Below the pieces are notes generated by a model. It saw only the letters and a program-made list of their open reading frames with translations. It ran no database searches and was not told the DNA's origin. Below, piece by piece: positions 22,630 to 33,314 of a stretch of 64,000 nt of DNA. Position 1 is the first letter of the stretch, and the number at the start of each line of letters is the position of its first letter. The DNA is from Gnetum montanum. Its lineage: Eukaryota; Streptophyta; Gnetopsida; Gnetales; Gnetaceae. The DNA is taken from positions 616,009 through 680,008 of the forward strand of contig MNCI01033474.1 of the NCBI GenBank assembly GCA_015680685.1, in the 5' to 3' direction. The translations under genes and the position numbers were made by a program.

Positions 22630-25123
22630 TGGGAGGTGTTTGGCTTGAAGGTTGCTCAAAGAGTTGAATGGTGGAGGTGATTGGAGGTTCAAAGGCACTA
22701 GCCATAGGTGAATGTGAAGGTATGTTTGGGATATTGGGCTAGAAAAAAGGATGTTTCTATGGTTTTGATTCCAGTCCACTTAGCTAAGAAGCTAGTTGTA
22801 AGTTAGCCCTCATGGCATTACATTGCTATGGTTGTGGTGGTATTTCTCCCTGCATAGGTGGAGTAGAAGGTAGTTGAGTGGAGGCCTGATGAGTAGGTAT
22901 GGTAGGAGTAGGTGACGGAGGATGGTATAGATGTGGGTTCTCCCCCCTAGGTGATGGAGACTGTGTTTGGAAGTATTCTAGGGGGGGAGGGGGTGTAGTA
23001 ATGATTTTGAAATGGAGTGTGACTAGAAGAGTTCCATGGGGAGACTAGATGCTAAATGTAGTACCCATAAGGATCTAGCTGTCGGTAAGGGTACTACTGC
23101 CTTGGAGCTGGCATTCCCCATGATTGTGGATGCTACAATTACTGGTAATACTCATAAGGTTACGGTAGTGCTCCAGTTGGATAATATCCCTATTGCTAGT
23201 GGAATTGCCTGGGATTGCCTTGTGGTGTTTTTCTTTTTTGCCAAGTGAGGATTCAATGCATACATCCCGAACTTTTGTAAATGTGATACCACTAGACAAC
23301 ACCCCTTAGGATGTTCATACTAGCATATGTCACATCCATCATCTTCCTCCGTGTCAGAGTATAAAACCTATTCTGCTGCAACAACTTTGCCCTTACCTTT
23401 ATGATAGGCATGTTTAGCTTCTCTTCTCCTACACTGATCTCAATCATTGCTTTGTTCTTTAGATTCCTCTGCAATTTTTAGAACACTTTGGAATTTTTCA
23501 TCCAAAGAATCCCATATCTTGTCAACCTTGGTTGAAATTTCAAAGGCAAATTTTTGTATGGGTAAGGTTTTTTGGTTCACCGTTGCATCTAGTGGTGATT
23601 CTTCCTCCTCTTCACAAAATTGAACTTCCTTCTTTTGGATGGAAGGATCTCGATTATCTTCTTCTACACTCTCCTTTTTTTTAGTTCCCCTTCCTCTTTG
23701 GCCACCTGCTTAATGAGGCACTATAGTTGATGGGTCCTTAACTTAGATAGTCCTTCCTGAGGGTAAACACTAAGGGTCTTTCTTGTTTCAAAGCGGAGCC
23801 CATCTATGATATGGCGGAGCCGTTTCTGTTGAGAGTAGCCATGACCATGGCATTGATGTAACAATAAGTAATATCTACCCATGACTGCATCCAATGGTTC
23901 ATGGCCACCTTGCTTCCATCCCTGGATTTTTCATCTTAGATTAAACACTCTGGAGTAGGTTTGGTATTTATCATTGAAAATTTTTAGCATCGTACTCCAT
24001 CGTTTAATTGATTCTGGTTCCAAAGATTGGTACAACTTTCTTCTTTCTTGATGAGTGTTTGGGGGAACAGCTTGGGTTTTTGCCAATCATTGTCTATATT
24101 TTGTAGGGTATAGGCATCATGAAATGCTTGCAAGTGAGTCTATGGATCATAGTTATATCCCCCTTTAAATTTGGGGATGTTGTTCATGTGAAGACGCTTG
24201 ATTCGGCTATCTTTCAAGTGCCTGGTGGATATTTGAACCACCTCAGCTATATTAAGCATGCTTTGAGTAGCAAGTAGTGGTTCATTTGAGTCATAGTCCT
24301 ACTAATGGCCATGACATTCGTGATGGTTTCTGCTACCTCTCCTTTCTTGATAGTGAGACTCGCATCATTAGTCATGCTTTTCCTTACGTTGTCCCCATCT
24401 ATCCTTGCGGTCCTGTCGATCTTTCTGATCAACATCACCTTGATCCTTCTTGCGATGGTGGAAATTAGAGTAAAAACCTAGTGAAGACAAGGTGGAATGA
24501 GAATATGGAGAAGAGGAAGAAGAGGAAGGAGAACTACCACCATCATGGTGTCAATCCCCTCCTTTGCTCTGGTGACAGCCTCTATTTTCATGTTCCTCCT
24601 TCCCTTTATCGTGATCTTTTTTGTGAGATCCTCCACCACCCAGGGACTCTCGGTCACTTGATTGTTTACTTTGTATGACGAATTGGATGATCTGATGTAG
24701 TGGAGGAGGTTTGGGTGAACGAGAACCATGAGAAATAGGTTCCTCATCATCCTGTAGGCCTTGTAGGAACAAAGGGTTATTGAACTATTTTCCCTTTATG
24801 TACTCATGGTGTTCCACCTGGTGCTAGTCCCATGCATGTTATGCTTTAGTTGGGAAATAGTCTTGATAATCATGATCCTCCATTATGTACTCCACACCAT
24901 AGTCTTGAATTCCCAGTTTGGCAATAGTTTGGAGCAGCATTCTAGGAACCGATTGATTAGGGGACAATATGATATTGCCCTCCATGTCCTGTCATCGCAT
25001 GTGCTCATCCTGATGTAGGATAAAGATGAAGTTGGGTATATACTCATCTAGATGTGTGTATAACACCTAACATTCCTATGGAACTGGTGGGTAGGATCCA
25101 TCTTGCCTATGAGAAGAAGACAT
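22630..25123 (-). pseudogene. Athila-like gag of element B
   Basis: Starts at 25123 (MSSSHRQDGS). N-terminal block DMEGNIILSPNQSVP (about 24990), then the capsid-like region (23750-24000). The zinc-knuckle-like motif CDIC-x-YEHPKGC is at 23299-23334, with CX2CX3HX3C spacing and one stop inside. A proline-rich tail follows (22820-23020). Multiple stops, many at former CAG/CGA codons. Confidence 0.8.
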
Positions 25124-25260
25124 TCTTGATGTTAGATAAATTGGTGTGCCTTACTCTTACTTAAATCACCTAGTGCGCGTAGATTTCAATATATTGGATC
25201 TATTCCAACGAAGTAAATGATGATCTTACTAAGACTAGATAGTGCATGTAAGACTAACAA

Positions 25261-25279
25261 TCCCTAGCAACAGCACCAA
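25261..25279 (-). other. Primer binding site of element B
   Basis: Minus strand TTGGTGCTGTTGCTAGGGA adjoining the LTR. It is a decayed version of the site in A. Confidence 0.8.
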
Positions 25280-26175
25280 TGATGAGTAGTGAGGTACCCC
25301 TATGCCCAACCATACGAATCACGAGCGTGCACGTGTGACTCGGTCAAATTCTGCAGATTGCAACCACTTACATACATAGAATTCTAGCCAGCAAAACCTT
25401 AGTTAGAATGGTCGTTGTCTTCCCAACCTCACTTGTGATATTCTAAAGCGATGGTTGAGTGAGATTGAGGCAAATGATTTTTATTAGTTTTCTTTTTATC
25501 TTTTAAGGTTTGATTCTTCTAGTGTAGGAATGGAAAGTTGTATAATTTTGTGACTATTCTACTCTATTGCTTAACTCTCCCTAGCATAAGCAACTGATCC
25601 CATCTTCCATGCATACCTTGAGCATACCCTAACCACTACTAGGTTACTAGATGTTAAGCATCACTGGGTTGCCAAGTGTCAGGTATATGTTCAAGATAGT
25701 CATGCCTATGGTTCTTATAAACTATGAAAAGGGTCGTAACCATAAAGCAATAATAATAAAGGACTTTGGAATGCTTAAAACATCGAAATATTAAAGTGTT
25801 TTAATGCTTAAGTAATTAAATCCAAATGATACAAGGAATATTCAAAAAGCTCATCTTTATTGTTGCTCATGCCAATGGGCTTAGGTACATTAGTGCTTGA
25901 ATAAAGAGCCATACACCCTTCTCACTCCTACTGCAGGCATTTGGAAAATATTCCAACTTATACAGAAACAAACTGCAAGAACTTTGCTACAATTAATTGA
26001 GAAGATGCTATAAATGCTACAGGTGCACACATATTTATAGCAAGAGACAGACTTTGCATTAACAGGGTGGTGTTAATGCATGGATGGAGACGTCAACGGG
26101 GTCACGTCAATGTGGCCATATCAACGAGGCTCCGTTAACATGGCCTAGTCAACATATCAATTGAACACTTCATCA
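25280..26175 (-). repeat. 5' LTR of element B
   Basis: 896 bp, partner of 12815-13706. TATA box at 26032-26039. The hexamer array starts at 26058, 26072, 26092, 26106, 26120, 26134 and 26148, with the same steps as in the left LTR. Confidence 0.9.
26032..26153 (-). promoter_or_regulatory. LTR promoter array of B (right copy)
   Basis: Seven GTCGAC-related hexamers upstream of the TATA box, identical in spacing to 13589-13684. Several corresponding sites differ by TG versus CA, for example ATTGAC at 13679 against GTCAAC at 26148. Confidence 0.75.
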
Positions 26176-26180
26176 CCTAG
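26176..26180. other. Right target-site duplication of element B
   Basis: CCTAG, partner of CCTGG at 12810-12814. Confidence 0.8.
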
Positions 26181-26780
26181 CTTTGATCATGTTTATTAGA
26201 TCTACCTCTATTTGAAACTGTAAAAGAATTACCTAATGATTGACCCTATCCTTTAGGTAATCTTTTTTCTGCATCTTGAAGAGTAGAAATTACACCATCA
26301 AAAGAAATATTATTGGTACTCATAAAGGTAGTAATAGCTATAATAATTAGATTCCAAGATTTAGGTAAAGAATTTAAAATAGCATAATACTTCATTGGAT
26401 TAGGAATAATTACTTTATATTTTTCAAATTTAAGAAAAGCAGCCATCATATCATCTAAATGATCTTGGAAAGAAACACCTTCTTTCATCTTTGCATTAAA
26501 AACTTGAAGCTTTATCAAGCCTATTTTTGAACTTTACCCAAACAACATGAGGATCTATTTCATTAGAAAGAGATGCCAAAATTTCATTTCTCAAACAAGG
26601 ATGGATCAATGTTAGTGATTTTTCTTGCAACCTTTTCAAATCATCATTTGACATCCTTGCAGGTTTTGAAGGTCGAAGGACATCATCACACTCTTTTTGT
26701 GCTAAGATATCTTTCATTATCACACTCCATATTTTTCAATTTTGACCAACAAGTCTATTTGTTATTTGTAACCACTCCAT
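26181..26780 (-). pseudogene. Copia gag, N-terminal part
   Basis: Minus-strand open pieces include PARMSNDDLKRLQEKSL, NEIDPHVVWVKFKNRLDK and EGVSFQDHLDDMMAAFLKFE. A YAILNSLPKSW block also lies here. These match the copia gag (UBN2-type) domain that packages element RNA. The likely start is at 26780, 20 bp inside the LTR. One stop follows early and a frameshift lies near 26500. The protein continues at 12809 after the B insertion. Confidence 0.85.
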
Positions 26781-26786
26781 CAATGT

Positions 26787-26800
26787 GCTTTGATACCACA
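26787..26800 (-). other. Primer binding site of the copia element
   Basis: Minus strand TGGTATCAAAGC, the initiator tRNA-Met type site common in copia elements, 2 nt from the LTR end. Confidence 0.85.
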
Positions 26801-27219
26801 TGTTATGAAAATTAATTAAATCTACAAATTGAAATGACAAAGACAACATGAAAAACACACATAAAAATTTATGTGGAAACCCCAAAGTGGGTAAAAAATC
26901 ATAGGAACTAGTGCAGAGCTCTTCTTTTATCTGGAGAAAATATCCCAAGGACACAAGCCATCCTTGATAACTTTCATAGCTTGTTGCTATTGTTCTAGTT
27001 GTGCCTAACACATCTTGCCAGCCTTTAATTTATAGGAGAAAACAACAGTCTTTTTTCTATTACAAAGTTTAGATAATTTTAGAAACTACCAATCATATCT
27101 CAAGTAAAGATTACAAAGCTAGAAGTTATGATAGACATACTTAAATTGATAAGAACAAAGGAAGAGTTTTCTTCACATTAAGTGAAAATTTAATTTTTCA
27201 CATTAACTGAGGATCAACA
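26801..27219 (-). repeat. 5' LTR of the copia element
   Basis: 419 bp, partner of 8990-9416, ending next to the LINE endonuclease fragment. Confidence 0.9.
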
Positions 27220-27790
27220 ATTTCTTATCTAGTTCTAATTTGACCATAGTATTACATATCTAGTCATTGTTGATTATTTTTTCATCCTAGAATATAAATG
27301 TTCTTAGAACCAATCCTTACATTAAAGTCACTATATATATCTCATCCTGAATATTGAAAAGGTATTTTTTATTGATAAACTTGGCTTTGCATAATAGGTT
27401 GAATCCCATGGGTGAAAGTAACAAAAGAAAGAAATATATAGTTTATACTCATGAATTGTTTCCATCTTAACTACCTTTCAAAATCTTTTTTTTTTGAAAA
27501 TATAAGATAATTATCCTAATGGTATTCCTTGTTAGTAAGATCTAATACTTGTTACCTTTATTCAACTAAAACCAAGTAATTCAAAATTTTCAAAATCTTC
27601 TTCTTCCTAGATTTTAACCACTTCAAAATTATTAAATTTCTTTAAGAATCCAATATTATAGAGTGTAGTCGTTTTGGTAGTAATGCCACCATCTATATTT
27701 AGAAATCCATAGTGCAAAATGTTCAGATATTTTAAAAATATCTTATCTTCAATTATTGTAATATATTCCACACTTAAAAAAGATACCTTA
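27220..27790 (-). pseudogene. LINE endonuclease domain fragment
   Basis: The minus strand reads LNIDGGITTKTTTLYNIGFL (the N.rGl..K block, near 27680) and CYFHPWDSTYY (the vY.pp..S.Y block, near 27430). DFNVRIGSK (the GDFN.r.G block, near 27310) follows. This is the order of the AP-endonuclease domain that nicks target DNA for LINE insertion. Stops interrupt it. It is the upstream half of the LINE whose RT is at 6830-8640. Confidence 0.6.
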
Positions 27791-27849
27791 CCCTATGCTT
27801 GTGTTACTTTTACTTTTTCTCATTCTTTTGTTTTTTCGTAAGCTCTTAT

Positions 27850-29560
27850 TTTGTGATATTTTCATATATATATAATTTGTATATAACATGCAACATCATC
27901 CATCATGAAGCATCCTATTTATTCAGTTTATAAGTCTCACTCACATACACAATGTATGTAAGTATACACATCATGTACAAATATAGACATCAATAGCTCA
28001 TGGGCTATTTAATCCAATATTACCAATAAGTCCATCCCTCATATAAGTGTATTCATAAAAACAACAAGAAATATGGAATCATATCCTTCTCCATCATCTT
28101 CCTTAGGCTTGTTGGTCTCTTGCACTTCCATCTCCATCACTTGCATACCAGGGATGATTAGTAGAAGACTAAATGGGAGGCTTACATGTCCCCTACCAAT
28201 GAAAAAGATAGTTGTTGCATTAGAGGAGAGTCATGGAGGTAACTGAGCAACCTACATAGGATTCATGCATCTTAGGTAGAATATCATACCCAAGCATGAA
28301 AGCATTACATTAATCAATTTATATATTAGCATACCTTATAGACATCTCTATTTCACTTTGTTTTAGGTAAACATGAATAAGCAAATAACTCTATAAAAAT
28401 CCAAAAGACTCATATACCAATACTAAGCCAAATAATCTAGAACACATGACATAAAAACTAATACCAGATTTTTTCCTTCTAACACACTTTCTAGCCTATT
28501 CCAAGATCATACCATTACTAAGTCAGCACATGATAACTTGTACCTAAAGAATCATGATCATTAATATTCAATCATAAATCCCTATTCAAATTGACACATC
28601 CACACCTAGTATAAGCATGTGATCATTAGCATATGTACTTAAATCTCTACGCTATGATATTGGTTCTAGTGCTTGTTGTCTTTTCTATGCTTTTTTTTTC
28701 TTTACATGAATGTGATTTTTATGGAATGATGTGTATACATATCAAAAAACTATACCTACCATGTGAACATTACCTAGCATATAACATTCTATTTATTCAA
28801 TTTATAAGGCATACGCACAAGTACACTACATATAAGTATATACATAATGTACAAATATAAATATCAATAACTGATGGGCTATCTAACTTGATACCATCAA
28901 AAAACAAGTTCATCTCTTGCATAAGAACATGCATGAAAACAAGTAGAAATATGGAATCATATCCTCCTCCATCACCTTTCTTAGGCTTATTGGTCGCTTA
29001 CACTTTCATCTCCATATACTGCACACTAAGGGGATTAGTATGAGATTGAGTAGGAGCCTTTACACATCTTCTATGGATGAAGAAGGTAGCTATTATGCTA
29101 GAGAAATGGTATGGGGATAACTAAAAAACTTACATAGGGTTAGTACATCTCATGTACAATACCACAACCAAGCATGCAAGTACCACATCAATGAAATCAT
29201 AGACTTTCATACCATATAAACATTTCTATTCCACCTTGTTCTAAGAAAATATGAATAACTAAATAACTCTATTAACATACACAAAAATCATATGCTAGTA
29301 CAAAGCCAAATAATCTACAACAAATCATATAATTTCTCATACCAAATTTTGACATCCTACCACACTGTCCAACACATGGCAACTTGTGTCTAAAGAAACA
29401 CTATTATCAATGCTCAATTAGAAATCCCCGTGGTAGTAGATACATCCACACTTTGTGTAAGAATGTAATCATTGGCATATATACTCAAATCTCTAAACTA
29501 TTCTTGAAGATCTTTTATTAGTTTCCCCTTAATTTACTATTGCTGCTAGTGCTTGCTATC
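27850..29560. repeat. Tandem duplication, unit about 870 bp
   Basis: Two diverged copies in direct orientation, about 27905-28780 and 28781-29560. Matched blocks include 'GAAATATGGAATCATATCC' at about 28069 and 28947, and a CACATCCACAC-type block near 28590 matching one near 29440. A short third start may follow near 29535 (the CTAGTGCTTG block). No protein domain is seen. It is probably part of a decayed LTR or internal region, family unknown. Confidence 0.65.
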
Positions 29561-31345
29561 TAATTTGCAACCCTAGGCCACTAACTTTCTTAAGGGTAGA
29601 TCCTAGTGTAGCTATTACTTCATGATCACATACTAACCATAGGGACTAACATAAGTACATTCTCTTACTATCATAATGAAGTTTAAGATAGTAGCCTCAT
29701 TGACGCATCATAATGAGGCTTATCCAAACTCCTTTAAGTTACCTCATCACCAACTAGTCCATATCCTTGTATCATATCATAGTCATTATAGATCATACAA
29801 CACATCGATCTATTGTGGTGGCCATAAGAAAGCTATGCTACATGTATCATATGTATCATTAATGCTAAATACATCTAACTACACATAAAAAAATATATAT
29901 CACATAATTGAAGCATACAATAGATTGACAACTAACTCTCAAAGTAGCTCCTCAAGTCACTTTTGTCTTGGATTAAGGTCCATTGCACATATGCACTTTT
30001 GATGTCGTATCACTTCAAATCAACCTATTACCATGAATTTGCTATGAATTGCTTGCAACTTGTATTCTGCTCATGCCTATTAGTTATAATTGAGGATGAT
30101 CTCACATCACACTCCATGAGACAGTTGCTACATCATCTCAGATTATTCTATTTGCAACATAGAAATCCAAAAAAACTTACCATAAGCCCATTTTGACCTC
30201 ATCATAGATTTATTGTAACCATCCTATCTCATATTCTTTGTTGTAATTTTCTTGTAGTCCTACCTTAACTAGTAAAGCTTGTGATGTTTAGTATGACCTA
30301 GTTGCGACCTACTTGTAACAACCTAAAATAGTGAGAATGCATCAAACCCTAAAACAAAACAACATTATCACTTGAAATGTACATATATCCCTAGCATTAT
30401 CTAGAAGAAACTTGCATATAATGCTATTAAAAAAATTAGAGATCAAAAAAAATTCCCAACGACCCAATATAACAATAATAGAAGATGAAAATATGCTATT
30501 AGACTCTTAAGAATGATAATGTACTCTTTGCAGTCTTTGAAAATTGGTTAGTAAATATGAAATGTCTCTTGATAAGCATTTATCTACAAACAACCCAATT
30601 CCATAAGTTATATAGAACACATGACCTAATAGACCCACATCTTTCAAACTCATCATAGAGATGAATTATGCCATCCACCAATCCCTACATGCACAACCAT
30701 ATTAATACATTAATACAAAGTCACATGATAGTAATACCAAAACACATCATAGCCTTAGAATTTTGAATGAAAAATTGGCATAGAAAGATTCAAAGATTCA
30801 TCATAAGACTATAAAATGAAATTAGACATATGCATCTCATCAAAAGACTTTTATGAGTATGCAGTTGGAATCAAACAATAAATATAAGACATAGGTAAAA
30901 AAATTCAAAAAACTCAAAAGAATGCTAGATCCTGATAATTTGCAACCAAGATACCAAAATGCTATCTACAATGTCCTAGATGCATCAAAATCCTAATAGA
31001 GACTCACAAATTATAGCCTAATCAGAACTAGCTTTTCAACATTATAAAAATCTACAAAATTTATAAAAAATCAAAGTAGAATGGAGTAGAGAAAGAAATC
31101 CAAAAAACCATAGATGAAATATGAGAAAGAAAGGAAAGGGATGTGAATGATATTATGTTTTTATATTTATATTAATTTTACTTCCAATTTACATTTTATC
31201 TTATCTTGTTTAATTTTCTTTATCCCAACCAATGTTAATAAACCTACACCTTGTAACCTTTCCATGAGACACTTAAGCAATATACTAATTAAATTTATGG
31301 ATATCATAACATATTTACAACATATCTGAAACACCAAGAAGAAAA
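29561..31345. other. AT-rich stretch without recognised genes
   Basis: Small ORFs only. A TGTAACAACC at 30318 resembles the start of some chromovirus LTRs, but I found no partner or matching end, so no element is called. Confidence 0.35.
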
Positions 31346-31349
31346 TTCA

Positions 31350-32617
31350 TGTTGCAACTCATTATCAAAACCATTGTAATTTGGTGTAAAATAATGGTAG
31401 CTACAATTACCTTATTTTCCCAGCACTTGGCATTGTAACCTTCACCATTGAACTTGAGGTAGGATCTTATTGTAAAATGTCAAGTGTTTAGTTTATAGGC
31501 TAAAATATCATATACTTTAACCTATTGAGGCTAGAAATAGGCTTCATAAGTTATAATTGCCTCACTTTCCAAGTGAAGAAAGTTGTAGTAGGCATGTACC
31601 TAGGCTTGGGAAGGCTGAAAAAATGCCTTGGGAATTACCAAATTTGGATTTTTCATGGTTTTTATGCTAGTCATAGTAGTTTATATGCTAGGACCACCTA
31701 CAACCAGCCTCTAAATTGTTGGGCTTGAATTTTCATGATGAAGCTAACATATTTATAATGGCATTCATTTATCAAAATTGCCAAATTTGATAAATACATT
31801 GGGGTTGGATGGCCTACAACATTACAAATTTATAGTAATTTTTTAGCAATCGTGGTAGAAATTTGTAGCAATGGATTAGACATTGGATGGCCTATATAAA
31901 CCAAGCTTGACCACTTGAAAAGGACTTTTGGCAAAGAGATTCTCATAGTAGCATAGATTGATCAAAAGTATAACAACCATTCTATCACCAACAAAGTAGA
32001 TCTAGTGCAAAGAGATTAGTGAGGAGCTTTCAAAGCACAACTTGGAACATTTGTATAGTAAAGCTGACTATAGGACACACTCTTTCAGTTTTTCTGGGTG
32101 CCAAGCACCATTCTTCCCAATGCTTTGGGCGTCTCAAATCTTGTAATTTGTACCAAATTTGAACTTTGTTCTTGTAACAATTTTAATTGTTTTAATAGAA
32201 ATACTTGTAGTTCATTTGTTCTATACAAGTTTATTTTTAATTTCTCAACCATCGTATCTGTAATTTTCATTAAATTTATTTACATCTATTTAAGAATTCT
32301 AAGTCCTTGGATGATCAACAAGATCATTTATGGTACTCTGAATCTCTTTCTCAAGGCCAGTGGAATCCAAGGTTAAACTATTTCACTAGAAATCTTTGAT
32401 TTTTTAGCAGTAAATTTTTTTGAGGTTATAGTTTTGGTTACTATAAGGAGGGCCTTTGCCAAAATTCTTTGCCCAATCCTACTTTGTCCTGTTTTAAAAT
32501 CAAGTTTTACTAGACTAGACTTTCAAAATTTATCTAGCAAAACCAATATAGGCCTTTGTTTCCTTGTAATTTTTAAAACCAACATATTTATTGTAGCTAG
32601 TTTGGATATTCTACACA
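31350..32617 (+). repeat. Candidate 5' LTR of gypsy element H
   Basis: A TATATAAACC box near 31892 lies within LTR-like AT-rich DNA. It ends CTACACA at 32617, followed 4 nt later by TAGCAACTGCTGGACC, which resembles the TGGCGACTCTGCTGGGGACC-type primer site. The start is uncertain and no second LTR is present. Confidence 0.4.
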
Positions 32618-33314
32618 TTTAATAGCAACTGCTGGACCTTTTAAAGTCTAGTGTACTTCCTAGAGAAGCTTGTAGCTTTTGCTCACTCAAATTTTCCTTT
32701 GGGTTTTCTATGGGACAATGTATTTTTGCAAGCTAGCACCCACTTGTAGAAATTTTTCCATTAGGTTTTTCATAAAAGCCTAACATATTTTTGAGGATGT
32801 ACCAGCATATTGTTTGTGTAAAAGTCAAACCAATGTATTTTCCATAAAACCCAACATATATTTTCCCATAAAACTAGCATATCTTTTCTTAAGAAAACCA
32901 ACATATCTTTTCAAGAGCACCTAGTGTATTGTTTCAACCAAGCAAACCTAGTGTATTTTTTCTAGTGCAAGTTGGGTGGAGTGAACCTATTGTAAAGCCT
33001 AGAAACTTGCCTTTGACATTTATCATGCTAGTTTTTTCCTAGTAACTAGTTCAACACAACCTTTTCCTTTGCATTCTAGAGCCCCCTCCCCTTCAAATCA
33101 AAATTAATTAATTAATTTTTACCAATGCAATGCATAACATTACATTGCCACTTGCACTGTACTTGCAGTTGTTGTTTTCACCATATTTTAAAGGTAAAAC
33201 TATTTATACATTGGGTAGTTCCACCTATTGGAACTATTAATTTAAAACCCAATTGAATATCTATTTGATTCCATTCCAAAAATAAATTGTGTTGTTAATC
33301 AAATTGATAGACAT
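32618..33314 (+). other. Leader between H LTR and gag, nothing recognised
   Basis: Non-coding, with a short degenerate repeat around AACATATTTT / CTAGTGTATT (32790-32960). Confidence 0.35.

Larger units (their letters stand above)
12815..26175 (-). mobile_element. Complete Athila-like Ty3/gypsy element B
   Basis: 13.4 kb bounded by two LTRs of 892 and 896 bp that match at roughly 90%, with a 5-bp target duplication (CCTGG/CCTAG). Order on the minus strand: 5' LTR, primer site, gag, protease, RT-RNase H, integrase, ~2.2 kb non-coding, a long third ORF, polypurine tract, 3' LTR. It is the only element of its family here with both ends and all pol domains, so it is the best model of the autonomous form. 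Reading frames are broken by many stops. It inserted into the gag of a copia element. Confidence 0.9.
8990..27219 (-). mobile_element. Ty1/copia element, split by Athila-like element B
   Basis: LTRs at 8990-9416 and 26801-27219 are about 90% identical by eye. Both start TGTTA and end AACA. There is a tRNA-Met-type primer site inside the right LTR and a purine tract inside the left LTR. Gag, protease, integrase, RT and RNase H follow in copia order on the minus strand. Removing element B leaves about 4.9 kb, a normal copia length, and the gag reading frame continues across the B insertion point. The element itself sits inside a LINE. I see no clean 5-bp target duplication (TTTGA versus ATTTC). 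Confidence 0.9.

Noticed and set aside
8985-27224. Target-site duplication for the copia element
   Set aside because: Flanks are TTTGA and ATTTC. The similarity is too weak to call.
30318-31330. A TGTAACAACC start suggesting a chromovirus LTR
   Set aside because: No matching end, no partner LTR, no primer site or purine tract next to it.
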